Shown: piece by piece, positions 34,111 to 42,894 of the stretch | Position numbering within the stretch: the first letter of the stretch is position 1 | Layout of the letters: each line of letters opens with the position of its first letter | Source: JAAYUD01 sp963676865 | Lineage (GTDB): Bacteria; Bacteroidota; Bacteroidia; Bacteroidales; Bacteroidaceae | NCBI GenBank assembly: GCA_963676865.2 | Contig: CAXXSS010000001.1 | Location: forward strand, 3,628,183 to 3,692,182 | Length of the DNA stretch: 64,000 nucleotides | Direction of reading: 5' to 3' | Position numbers and translations under genes: made by a program | The notes under the pieces: model-generated | Database searches by the model: none | Told to the model about the DNA's origin: nothing | The model's input: the letters and a program-made list of their open reading frames with translations, nothing else

Positions 34111-35571
34111 ATGAAAGAAACCGATTTGAAACCGGCCGGCATTTTTCATTATTTTCATGAGATATGCCAAGTGCCACGCCCTTCGAAACACGAAGAGCAG
34201 ATTGTTGCTTATCTGAAAGAATTCGGTGAGAAGCATCATTTGGAAACCAAAGTTGATGATGCGGGCAACGTAGTAATAAGAAAGCCTGCCACTCCTGGTA
34301 AAGAAAACCTGAAAACGGTCGTTTTGCAGGGGCATACGGACATGGTATGCGAAAAGAATAGCGACGTTGAGCACGATTTCATGAAAGATGCTATTCAAAC
34401 AGAAGTGGATGGCGATTGGCTGAAGGCAAAGGGAACAACTCTCGGAGCTGACGACGGTATCGGCGTAGCGGCGGGATTGGCTATCCTTGCAGATGAATCG
34501 ATCGAACACGGCCCTATCGAATGTCTGTTCACTGTAGACGAAGAGACACAATTGACAGGCGCCAATGCCTTGAAAGAAGGATTCATGAGCGGTGACATTC
34601 TAATCAACCTCGACTCGGAAGACGACGGACAGCTGTTTATAGGATGTGCCGGCGGCATCAACACCGTGGGACAACTTAAATACACACAGATCGATACTCC
34701 AAAAGATTATTACTTTTTCAAGGTTCATGTATCCGGCTTAGTGGGCGGACACTCGGGCGACGATATTAATAAAAACAGAGCTTGCGCCAACAAAGTGCTC
34801 AATCGCTTTCTCTACCAAGAAGCTGCCAAAATGGACATGTACCTCTGCACTATTGACGGAGGAAATCTGCACAATGCCATTGCACGGGAGGCTTACGCCG
34901 TATGCGCGGTTCCCGAAGAAGAGAAGCATACCGTACGTGCCGATCTTAATATATTCATCTCGGAAATAGAGGACGAATACAGTGTGACGGAGCCCCACTT
35001 CAAGATGACGTTGGAATCGGTTGACAGTCAGCCGAAAGCCATCGACAAAAAGAGCGCTACCAACTTACTGAAAATGCTCTATGCCATGCCTCATGGGGTT
35101 TTTGCAATGAGTCAGGAGATTGCGGGATTTGTTCAGACATCGACCAATTTAGCCTCTGTGAAAATGAAAGAGGGCAACGTTATTCGCATTGAGACAAGCC
35201 AGCGTAGCGATATCACATCGTCGCGCAACGACATTGCTGCCATGGTAGAAATCGTAATGACAATGGCAGGTGCCACAGCCGTGCACAATGACGGATATCC
35301 GGGCTGGAAACCCAACACACATTCGGAAATTCTGAATGTCACGGTTGCGTCGTACAAACGCCTCTTCAATGAAGAACCCATTGTACGCAGTATTCATGCG
35401 GGACTCGAATGCGGTTTGTTTCTACAGAAATATCCTAATCTCGATATGATTTCTTTCGGACCACAGCTTGTCGGCGTCCATTCGCCCGACGAACGTCTGT
35501 TAATCCCTACTGTCGACAAATTCTGGAAATTACTGCTTGAAATATTGAAGAATATTCCTGCAAAGAAATAA
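34111..35571 (+). CDS. pepD: Aminoacyl-histidine dipeptidase
   Basis: 486 residues from the ATG at 34111, where MKETDLKPAGIFHYFHEICQ matches the family start; an upstream extension to 34045 is not supported. M20 metallopeptidase motifs are VVLQGHTDMVCEK (metal His and Asp), GADDGIGVAAGL, the catalytic Glu in TVDEETQLTGA, LINLDSEDD and VGGHSGDDI. It splits Xaa-His dipeptides such as carnosine in the cytoplasm and may act on other dipeptides. It is a single gene with a terminator at 35598-35644. Confidence 0.93.
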   Translation: MKETDLKPAGIFHYFHEICQVPRPSKHEEQIVAYLKEFGEKHHLETKVDDAGNVVIRKPATPGKENLKTVVLQGHTDMVCEKNSDVEHDFMKDAIQTEVDGDWLKAKGTTLGADDGIGVAAGLAILADESIEHGPIECLFTVDEETQLTGANALKEGFMSGDILINLDSEDDGQLFIGCAGGINTVGQLKYTQIDTPKDYYFFKVHVSGLVGGHSGDDINKNRACANKVLNRFLYQEAAKMDMYLCTIDGGNLHNAIAREAYAVCAVPEEEKHTVRADLNIFISEIEDEYSVTEPHFKMTLESVDSQPKAIDKKSATNLLKMLYAMPHGVFAMSQEIAGFVQTSTNLASVKMKEGNVIRIETSQRSDITSSRNDIAAMVEIVMTMAGATAVHNDGYPGWKPNTHSEILNVTVASYKRLFNEEPIVRSIHAGLECGLFLQKYPNLDMISFGPQLVGVHSPDERLLIPTVDKFWKLLLEILKNIPAKK

Positions 35572-35597
35572 AAGCGCCACGCGCATACTGATATAAA

Positions 35598-35644
35598 AGC
35601 CCCGGGGTAGAAAGAACATTTGTAATTCTCGCTAGCTCGGGGCT
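35598..35644 (+). terminator. Intrinsic terminator after pepD
   Basis: AGCCCCG at 35598-35604 pairs with CGGGGCT at 35638-35644, followed by ATTTGTTTA; the loop is long. Confidence 0.6.
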
Positions 35645-35695
35645 ATTTGTTTACTTTGAAACAGAATGTCGTTTGAAAGCAAGCGACGATAACCT

Positions 35696-36745
35696 ATGAA
35701 TACTATCACGAAATACTACCGTCTTTCATTTTTTCTCCTATTCTTATATGCGTTTTTGCCTGCTTTCGGTCATTCAAACGATACAATCAGTATCATGGAG
35801 TGGAATGTGGAGAATTTGTTTGATTGCCGCCATGATACGTTGAAGAACGATAATGAATTTCTGCCCGACGGGCTTCGCCATTGGAATTACTACCGTTACC
35901 GTCATAAATTGGATCTGATTGCCAAAACGATTGTGGCTTCGACAGGCAACTGGACTCCGCCCGCATTAATCGCTCTGTGCGAAGTAGAGAACGACAGTGT
36001 ACTGATTGCTTTGACTCGTTATTCGGCATTAAGAGAATTGGGTTATCGATACGTCGTGACCGATTGCATGGATCAGCGAGGTATTGATGTGGCATTGCTG
36101 TATCAACGGGACCGATTTAAATTATTGGACTACGAGTATATTCGGGTAAGTCCGTTGAAAGATTTCCGACCTACCCGTGATATTCTTCATGCGACGGGAT
36201 TGATAACGCTGCAAGATACGCTTGACATTTATGTGGTACATGCGCCATCCAGAAGTGGTGGAGAAAGGCTCTCCCGCCCCTATCGGATACATTTTGCAAA
36301 AACTCTAATGACTGAAATAGAGAAACTGAAATGCAAGAGAAGGACTCCGAAAATCTTAATTTTAGGCGACTTTAACGATCTGCCCGACAGCCCCGCTATC
36401 AACAAGATATTGGCAGCAAAAGCTCCCGAAAAAGAAATAGACGATGATAAACTATACCATCTGTTGGCACGACAAGTAAAGCAAAACAAAGAAGGTAGTT
36501 ACAAATATAGAGGAGAGTGGAATTTGCTTGATCATTTCATCGTTTCGGGCAGTCTGCTCCACACCGACAACAATATATATACTTCCGAATCGTTGGCACA
36601 AATCGTACATCTGCCGTTTCTGATGACCGATGACAAAACCTATGGCGGAAAGCGCCCCTATAGAACCTATTACGGTATGAAATATGAAAACGGCTATAGT
36701 GACCACCTGCCTCTGTTGATGCAGATGATTATTACAGCCGAATAA
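35696..36745 (+). CDS. Exported endonuclease/exonuclease/phosphatase-family protein
   Basis: 349 residues. A signal peptide (ending near LPAFGHS) is followed by the EEP fold: SIMEWNVENLFDCRHD with the first metal-binding residues, LIALCEVENDSVL, VVHAPSRSGGERLSRPYR, LILGDFNDLPDSPA and the C-terminal YSDHLPLLM with the catalytic Asp-His pair. Members cut DNA, sphingolipids or phosphoinositides; the substrate here is not known, but export suggests scavenging in the periplasm or outside. It converges on lepA. Confidence 0.87.
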   Translation: MNTITKYYRLSFFLLFLYAFLPAFGHSNDTISIMEWNVENLFDCRHDTLKNDNEFLPDGLRHWNYYRYRHKLDLIAKTIVASTGNWTPPALIALCEVENDSVLIALTRYSALRELGYRYVVTDCMDQRGIDVALLYQRDRFKLLDYEYIRVSPLKDFRPTRDILHATGLITLQDTLDIYVVHAPSRSGGERLSRPYRIHFAKTLMTEIEKLKCKRRTPKILILGDFNDLPDSPAINKILAAKAPEKEIDDDKLYHLLARQVKQNKEGSYKYRGEWNLLDHFIVSGSLLHTDNNIYTSESLAQIVHLPFLMTDDKTYGGKRPYRTYYGMKYENGYSDHLPLLMQMIITAE

Positions 36746-36775
36746 AATTTCAATGGAAGGAGTCAGTCTCCTCTA

Positions 36776-38557
36776 TTAGTCGAGTTTAAGTACTGCCAAA
36801 AAGGCTTTTTGCGGTACCTGAACACTACCTATTTGCTTCATACGCTTCTTACCGCGTTTTTGTTTTTCGAGCAACTTGCGTTTACGGCTTACGTCACCAC
36901 CATAACACTTTGCCGTTACATCTTTACGAACCTGTTGAACTGTTTCGCGAGCAATAATTTTGGCACCGATAGCTGCCTGAATGGCAATATCAAATTGCTG
37001 ACGGGGAATGAGCTCTTTCAACTTCTCGCACATGCGACGTCCCAAAGTATAGGCGTTGTCTACATGAGTCAAGCATGACAAAGCATCTACAGGCTCACTA
37101 TTGAGCAGAATATCCAACTTCACCAATTTAGAAGGACGAAATCCATCGGGATGATAGTCAAACGAAGCATATCCTTTCGAAATACTCTTGAGCTTATCGT
37201 AAAAGTCTATCACAATTTCGCCCAAAGGAATATTATAGTAAAGCTCTACTCGATTACCGCTAATATACTCTTGTTTAATAAGTTCGCCACGTTTACTAAG
37301 ACACAATGTCATAATAGGTCCGATAAAATCGGTAGTTGTTATTATCGACGCCTTGATATAAGGTTCTTCAATGTGATCGATGAATGTCTGATCGGGCATG
37401 CCACCCGGATTGTGCACTTCGGTCATCTCCCCCTGCTTGTCGTATATCCGATAAGACACGTTCGGAACGGTAGTGATAACATCCATATCGAACTCTCTGT
37501 CGAGACGTTCTTGAACAATCTCCATGTGCAACAGCCCCAAGAAACCACAACGGAAGCCAAAGCCAAGAGCAACGGACGACTCTGGAGAGAATGTCAGTGA
37601 AGCATCGTTGAGCTGAAGTTTCTCGAGCGAAGCACGAAGATTCTCAAAATCTTCGGGTGCGATAGGGTAAACACCGGCAAAGACCATAGGTTTTACTTCC
37701 TCGAACCCTCTGATAGCTTCCTTACACGGATTTACGACATGCGTTATAGTGTCGCCCACCTTTACTTCAGTCGAGGTTTTTATTCCCGAAATGATATAAC
37801 CCACTTCGCCTGTACGCATTTCTTTGTGCGGTACCAAATCCATACGAAGCACACCTATTTCGTCGGCCTCGTATTCGCAACCGGTATTGAAAAACTTCAC
37901 CTTGTCGTGCGAACGGAGCACACCGTTTTGAACCTTGAAGTAAGCGATAATACCACGAAACGGATTGAATACCGAGTCAAATATCAAAGCTTGCAGCGGA
38001 GCATCTTCATCACCCACAGGAGACGGAACACGCTCTACTATTGCGTTTAGAATTTCTTCTACTCCCAACCCCGTACGTGCCGAAGCTCGAATGATATCTT
38101 CGCGCTTACAGCCCAGAAGGTCTACTATTTCGTCTTCTACCATATCGGGATTGGCACTCTCCATATCACACTTATTGATGACAGGAATAATCTCCAAGTC
38201 GTGTTCAATAGCCATGTAAAGGTTTGAAATCGTTTGAGCCTGTACACCTTGAGATGCGTCGACTACGAGCAAAGCGCCCTCGCAAGCTGCAATAGACCGT
38301 GAAACTTCATAAGAGAAATCCACGTGTCCCGGAGTATCAATCAAATTGAGTATATAAGTTTCTCCACGATAGTTGTATTCCATCTGGATGGCATGGCTCT
38401 TTATCGTTATACCACGTTCTCTCTCCAAATCCATGTCATCAAGCATCTGCCCTTCGGTAATCTCGATTGTTTTGGTATATTCGAGCAACCTATCGGCAAG
38501 AGTTGACTTACCGTGATCAATATGTGCAATAATACAAAAGTTGCGTATATTCTTCAT
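36776..38557 (-). CDS. lepA: Elongation factor 4 (LepA) GTPase
   Basis: 593 residues from the ATG at 38557 (MKNIRNFCIIAHIDHGKSTL). A longer reading from 38659 is excluded by the -7 box at 38579-38586. GTPase motifs are AHIDHGKST, DTPGHVDF and NKCD, followed by EF-G-like domains 2, 3 and 5 and the LepA-specific C-terminal domain (RRMCEKLKELIPRQQFDIAI, then DVSRKRKLLEKQKRGKKRMK). LepA binds ribosomes and affects initiation, biogenesis or back-translocation under stress. It stands alone on the strand. Confidence 0.97.
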   Translation of the reverse strand: MKNIRNFCIIAHIDHGKSTLADRLLEYTKTIEITEGQMLDDMDLERERGITIKSHAIQMEYNYRGETYILNLIDTPGHVDFSYEVSRSIAACEGALLVVDASQGVQAQTISNLYMAIEHDLEIIPVINKCDMESANPDMVEDEIVDLLGCKREDIIRASARTGLGVEEILNAIVERVPSPVGDEDAPLQALIFDSVFNPFRGIIAYFKVQNGVLRSHDKVKFFNTGCEYEADEIGVLRMDLVPHKEMRTGEVGYIISGIKTSTEVKVGDTITHVVNPCKEAIRGFEEVKPMVFAGVYPIAPEDFENLRASLEKLQLNDASLTFSPESSVALGFGFRCGFLGLLHMEIVQERLDREFDMDVITTVPNVSYRIYDKQGEMTEVHNPGGMPDQTFIDHIEEPYIKASIITTTDFIGPIMTLCLSKRGELIKQEYISGNRVELYYNIPLGEIVIDFYDKLKSISKGYASFDYHPDGFRPSKLVKLDILLNSEPVDALSCLTHVDNAYTLGRRMCEKLKELIPRQQFDIAIQAAIGAKIIARETVQQVRKDVTAKCYGGDVSRKRKLLEKQKRGKKRMKQIGSVQVPQKAFLAVLKLD

Positions 38558-38578
38558 GCAATGTCCTCTATTTGTATG

Positions 38579-38586
38579 CAAAGATA
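38579..38586 (-). promoter_or_regulatory. -7 promoter box for lepA
   Basis: TATCTTTG on the minus strand, 22 bp upstream of the ATG at 38557. It supports that start. Confidence 0.5.
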
Positions 38587-38703
38587 GTGCAAGAGGAAGA
38601 GAATAGAAAATAAATTGATTTATTTTTATTGTAAAATACGATACTCCCCTATCGCCCATCCAGTTTTATGATGATGCGCGTAGCATACCGAAGTTTAAGC
38701 AAC

Positions 38704-38761
38704 TTCTAAAATAAAAATGCGTTGACATTCTATGTTTTGTCAACGCATTTTTATTTTAGAA
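38704..38761. terminator. Very strong hairpin terminator after the winged-helix gene
   Basis: A perfect 24-bp stem (38704-38727 with 38738-38761) has a 10-base loop and A/T-rich flanks on both sides, so it can stop transcription in either direction. It begins 9 bp after the stop of the 38771-38971 gene. Confidence 0.85.
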
Positions 38762-38770
38762 TTAATCAAT

Positions 38771-38971
38771 TCAGATCAATTTAATAAAAACATCTGCTTC
38801 CTGCACTTCTGCAGAGATTTTGTCTTCCCTTAACAACCAACCCAGACCCAAATAAAGATCTTTATCGACTACTTTAAGAGTTTTCTTAAGTTGCTTAGCC
38901 GTCATGCCTTCCGTTCCATTAAGAGCGTTCCAAATAGATCCGGCTATCTCTCCTGCTTTAACTTTCAACAT
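38771..38971 (-). CDS. Small winged helix-turn-helix protein (DUF2582 type)
   Basis: 66 residues: VKAGEIAGSIWNALNGTEGM, then TAKQLKKTLKVVDKDLYLGL, then GWLLREDKISAEVQE. This is the small winged-helix family seen across Bacteroidetes. It may bind DNA, but no ligand or target is known. It has its own promoter box (39037-39044) about 66 bp upstream and a very strong terminator, so it is a one-gene unit, possibly highly expressed. Confidence 0.88.
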   Translation of the reverse strand: MLKVKAGEIAGSIWNALNGTEGMTAKQLKKTLKVVDKDLYLGLGWLLREDKISAEVQEADVFIKLI

Positions 38972-39036
38972 TTCTTTCAGTTTTTAAATGTTAGACATTT
39001 TATGATTCTCTTATTCTCCTGAAACTAATTTCGTTA

Positions 39037-39044
39037 CAAAGATA
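39037..39044 (-). promoter_or_regulatory. -7 promoter box for the winged-helix gene
   Basis: TATCTTTG on the minus strand; the leader would be about 60 nt. Confidence 0.5.
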
Positions 39045-39119
39045 GTATTTTATATGTTATACAACACTTTTTCCGAAATATTTTTACCGGCTTTTACTAA
39101 ATAGACCAAAAAAGTCGTC

Positions 39120-39605
39120 TTATTTCCTCATTTGATCTTCCAAATATTCTGCCCAAAGGCATGCAGCCTGCTCAACCAATTGAGCACAAGGACGTTTCTT
39201 ATAATATTGTTCTGTACGTTCAGCCGGTACGGGAGATCGTTTGTCTGCAGCCTGCAACTCGACCTCAGGTTTACGCAATCCTAGCAAAACGCCACATACG
39301 ATAGAACCGTTCTCAGACTTTAGTTTATCGGCCAGCTTTTGAACCAAAGCATAATTGGCCGCTTTGCCTTCCTTGTCGGATCCTTTAGTGGCGCCGGTTT
39401 CGAGTCCGGCGAGCATAAACAGGCCGCATGCAGCACCACATGTTTCTCTCATTCTTCCTATGCCTCCCCCAAATGAAGACGACATTCTGAAAGCTTGTTC
39501 GGGAGTAAAGCCATACATATCGGCAAATGCGCCCACTACGCTTTGAGAACAATTGTAACCTTCCTTGAAAAGCTCGACGGCTTTAGTAACTCTATCTTCG
39601 TACAT
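39120..39605 (-). CDS. C-GCAxxG-C-C family redox-type protein
   Basis: 161 residues. It carries the family signature: GYNCSQSVVGAF, then RETCGAACGLFMLAG (the GCAxxG-like core), then IVCGVLLG and a late RPCAQLVEQAACLWAEYL. The conserved cysteines suggest a redox or metal-binding role, but none has been shown to my knowledge. It follows proS on the same strand by 12 bp and is probably co-transcribed with it. Confidence 0.88.
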   Translation of the reverse strand: MYEDRVTKAVELFKEGYNCSQSVVGAFADMYGFTPEQAFRMSSSFGGGIGRMRETCGAACGLFMLAGLETGATKGSDKEGKAANYALVQKLADKLKSENGSIVCGVLLGLRKPEVELQAADKRSPVPAERTEQYYKKRPCAQLVEQAACLWAEYLEDQMRK

Positions 39606-39617
39606 ACGTTTCTACAA

Positions 39618-41099
39618 CTAATAAGCTCTTGCAAAGATCACCCGACGTGCAGATGGTTTGCCAGTCACCATATCGACACCCGGAGTCTCATCACCGTCAA
39701 TCGGTATGCAACGGATAGTAGCCTTTGTATCTTCTTTTATTTTTAATTCGGTTTCGGTAGTGCCATCCCAATGACACAACAGGAAACCGCCTTCTTCTAT
39801 CTTCTCTTTAAATTCATCATAGCTGTTTACCTCAATGGTTCTTTGTTTGCGATAATCAAGAGCCTTCTGATAAATATTGTTCTGAATATCATCGAGCAGA
39901 TTTTTGACATAGTCTACAATGCCGTCACACGAAACCGTTTCTTTCTCCAGTGTATCGCGGCGCATCACCTCTACGGTGTTGTTCTCCAAATCTCTGGCAC
40001 CCATTACCAAACGTACTGGAACACCTTTCAGTTCGTAATCGGCAAATTTAAATCCGGGGCGTTTGTTGTCTGCATCATCGTATTTCACCGATACGCCCAA
40101 CGCCTTGAGTCCTGAGACAATTCCGGCAACCTTCTCACCTATTTGTTGAAGTTGTTCTTCTTTTTTGTAGATCGGAACAATGACTACTTGAATCGGAGCC
40201 AATTTGGGAGGCAATACCAAGCCGTTGTCATCACTGTGAGTCATGATCAGCGCACCCATCAATCGAGTAGATACACCCCAAGAAGTGGCCCATACATGAT
40301 CTAGTTTATTTTCTTTATCGATAAACTGCACATCGAAAGCTTTTGCAAAGTTTTGTCCCAAGAAATGAGATGTTCCACACTGCAACGCTTTTCCATCTTG
40401 CATCATACCCTCTATAGTGTATGTATTGAGAGCTCCGGCAAAACGCTCGTTAGCACTCTTCACACCCTTGATAACGGGAACAGCCATGTATTTTTCTGCA
40501 AAGTCGCCATACACATTCAGCATACGAACGGCTTCTTCTTCGGCTTCCTTGCTGGTGGCATGTGCTGTATGTCCTTCTTGCCAAAGGAACTCGGCCGTAC
40601 GAAGGAACAGACGGGTACGCATTTCCCAGCGGAATACATTGGCCCACTGATTGATGAGCAATGGAAGATCTCTGTAAGAATGAATCCAATTGCGATAAGT
40701 ATTCCAAATGATAGTCTCTGAAGTTGGGCGAATAATCAGTTCTTCTTCAAGTTTCGCTTCCGGATCGACAACAACACTTTGACCATCGTCCGAACTCTTC
40801 AGGCGATAATGAGTAACGACTGCACATTCTTTGGCAAAACCTTTCACATGTTCGGCTTCACGACTCAAAAACGACTTGGGAATCAACAACGGGAAATAGG
40901 CATTTTGTACACCTGTCTCTTTGAACATATCGTCCAATTGGCGTTGCATTTTCTCCCATATAGCGTATCCATAGGGCTTGATTACCATACAGCCGCGCAC
41001 CGCAGATTGTTCTGCCAAGTCGGCCTTTACCACCAATTCATTATACCATTGCGAATAATTGTCATTACGTTTTGTAAGACCTTTCAATTCTACTGCCAT
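39618..41099 (-). CDS. proS: Prolyl-tRNA synthetase (archaeal/eukaryotic-type)
   Basis: 493 residues. This short form lacks the editing insert of the long bacterial type. Class II motifs are VIKPYGYAIWEKMQRQLDDM (motif 1 region), FRWEMRTRLFLRTAEFLWQE (motif 2), and GTSHFLGQNFAKAF with LMGALIMTHSDDNGLVLPPK (motif 3 region). The anticodon-binding domain (PIQVVIVPIY) and a C-terminal domain ending in ARRVIFARAY complete it. It charges tRNA-Pro. The C-GCAxxG-C-C gene follows by 12 bp. Confidence 0.97.
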   Translation of the reverse strand: MAVELKGLTKRNDNYSQWYNELVVKADLAEQSAVRGCMVIKPYGYAIWEKMQRQLDDMFKETGVQNAYFPLLIPKSFLSREAEHVKGFAKECAVVTHYRLKSSDDGQSVVVDPEAKLEEELIIRPTSETIIWNTYRNWIHSYRDLPLLINQWANVFRWEMRTRLFLRTAEFLWQEGHTAHATSKEAEEEAVRMLNVYGDFAEKYMAVPVIKGVKSANERFAGALNTYTIEGMMQDGKALQCGTSHFLGQNFAKAFDVQFIDKENKLDHVWATSWGVSTRLMGALIMTHSDDNGLVLPPKLAPIQVVIVPIYKKEEQLQQIGEKVAGIVSGLKALGVSVKYDDADNKRPGFKFADYELKGVPVRLVMGARDLENNTVEVMRRDTLEKETVSCDGIVDYVKNLLDDIQNNIYQKALDYRKQRTIEVNSYDEFKEKIEEGGFLLCHWDGTTETELKIKEDTKATIRCIPIDGDETPGVDMVTGKPSARRVIFARAY

Positions 41100-41165
41100 T
41101 CTATTTAATTTTTATTATTTACTATTTCAAATGATGTGCAAAATTAGTATTTTTTCTTTTAATAA

Positions 41166-42554
41166 TCATAATCTACCGGACTGTATTTGATTACTTTCTA
41201 GCCGTTTGAATTGGCGGAACTGCAAATAGAGCATTGTTAGCGAAGTGACCGTTGCAAATAAATCGCTGAAAGGCATGCTCCACCAGATTCCGTCCAACTG
41301 CCAGAAAAGAGGTAAAATAATAATGGCCGGAATGAGGAATATCATCTGTCGGGTGAGCGATAAAAAGATAGCCTTTTTGGCCATACCGATACTTTGAAAG
41401 AAATTGGATGTGACCATCTGAAAGCCAATAATAGGAAACGTCACCATAACGATTTTCATACCCAGCGCCGCTTGTTTGATAAGATCGGCATCTGTAGTGA
41501 AAGCCTTCACGATAGTTTCAGGGAAAAGTTCGGCTAAGATGAAGCCAATCGTCGTAACAACAGTAGCCCAAATAATAGTCAATTTGAGTACCTGATTGAC
41601 GCGTCCATAGAGTTTTGCTCCGAAGTTGTATCCCGCGATGGGCTGCATACCCTGATTGAAGCCGAACACAATCATCACAAAGACGAAAACATAGCGATTG
41701 ACGATGCCAAACGCACCTATTGCCATGTCGCCGCCAAACTTATTGAGCCCCTTATTGATAAGAATAATGATCAGACAAGAAGCCAAATTCATCAAAAAAG
41801 GCGAAAGGCCTATAGATAAGGTATCTCTGATAATTTGCTTTTGAAGCTTAAATGTTCCCTTCTTGAAATGAATGAAGTTGTTCTTATTGCGAAAGTAGCT
41901 CAACTGCCAACACAATGCCGTGAGCTGCGAAATAACAGTAGCAAGAGCACTACCTCTGATACCTAAATGCAACCCAAATATAAACAACGGGTTTAGCACA
42001 ATATTGATCAACACCGTACCAATTGTAGCATACATCGCTTTTTCGGGTGCTCCGGATGCCCTAAGCATGGCATTGAGTCCGAAGTAAAGACAGGTAACCA
42101 AGTTGCCTATCAATATGATAAACATAAAATCGTAGGCATAAGGCAAAGTATGGGGCGATGCACCGAAGAACAGTAATATAGGTCTCAAAAAGATTAAGCC
42201 AAAAATGGTAAGCATAAGGCCAAACATCACATTCAGCGTGAAACAGTTGCCCAAAATGATATTGGCACTACCATAATCTTTTTGCCCCAAGCGCACTGAT
42301 GTCAAAGTAGCCGATCCCACACCGACGAAAGAGCCGAAAGCAGCAACAAGATTCATCAGCGGAAAAGTAAGTGCCAGTCCCGATATGGCGAGCGGACCCA
42401 CCCCGTGGCCAATAAAAATACTATCTACAATATTGTATAAAGAAGATGCCGTCATCGCTATGATAGCAGGTGTGGCATAATTCATCAATAACTTCCCAAT
42501 CTTCTCAGTACCCAACTCGGTAGGTATTCTTTTCTGTGTCATATTATCCCTCAT
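41166..42554 (-). CDS. MATE-family efflux transporter
   Basis: 462 residues and twelve predicted membrane helices in two related halves. The opening LGTEKIGKLLMNYATPAIIA and the motifs YNIVDSIFIGHGVGPLAISG and FGFNQGMQPIAGYNFGAKLY are those of the DinF/NorM-like MATE group. Such pumps export cationic drugs or metabolites using sodium or proton gradients. The start at 42554 or the ATG at 42542 (MTQKRIPTEL) are both possible; a TACTTTTG box lies just upstream at 42570-42577. The drug range is not known. Confidence 0.92.
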   Translation of the reverse strand: MRDNMTQKRIPTELGTEKIGKLLMNYATPAIIAMTASSLYNIVDSIFIGHGVGPLAISGLALTFPLMNLVAAFGSFVGVGSATLTSVRLGQKDYGSANIILGNCFTLNVMFGLMLTIFGLIFLRPILLFFGASPHTLPYAYDFMFIILIGNLVTCLYFGLNAMLRASGAPEKAMYATIGTVLINIVLNPLFIFGLHLGIRGSALATVISQLTALCWQLSYFRNKNNFIHFKKGTFKLQKQIIRDTLSIGLSPFLMNLASCLIIILINKGLNKFGGDMAIGAFGIVNRYVFVFVMIVFGFNQGMQPIAGYNFGAKLYGRVNQVLKLTIIWATVVTTIGFILAELFPETIVKAFTTDADLIKQAALGMKIVMVTFPIIGFQMVTSNFFQSIGMAKKAIFLSLTRQMIFLIPAIIILPLFWQLDGIWWSMPFSDLFATVTSLTMLYLQFRQFKRLESNQIQSGRL

Positions 42555-42569
42555 TAGTATTTCAAACTA

Positions 42570-42577
42570 CAAAAGTA
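42570..42577 (-). promoter_or_regulatory. -7 promoter box for the MATE gene
   Basis: TACTTTTG on the minus strand, 16-28 bp from the two candidate starts. Confidence 0.45.
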
Positions 42578-42865
42578 GTCATTTTTCGGCGTACTAACCA
42601 GCAATAGACATGTAAAACAGGTTAATATATTTTTTCTTTTATTCGTGCATAAGCAGATTCATTCAACTTAATTTTAATATATTGAATACATTCTCACCAA
42701 ACTTTAGTAGATCGTTAGTCTACTTTTATGTTTATTCCGCTTTCCAATAACTAATTTATCTAAATTTGGGAATGCTAGAATATTATTAGGAGTTATTGTT
42801 TGATGTTCTTCATTATTAATAATTAAAAAACGCTTAAAGACTTTTATATATAGGTTTAACTTCAT

Positions 42866-42873
42866 TATATTTG
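42866..42873 (+). promoter_or_regulatory. -7 promoter box for the DUF3078 gene
   Basis: TATATTTG, with a T-run at 42842-42845 near the -33 position. The leader would be about 16 nt. The rest of the 340-bp gap 42555-42894 shows no gene or repeat. Confidence 0.5.
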
Positions 42874-42894
42874 CATTCAAAATGATGAGAGAAG

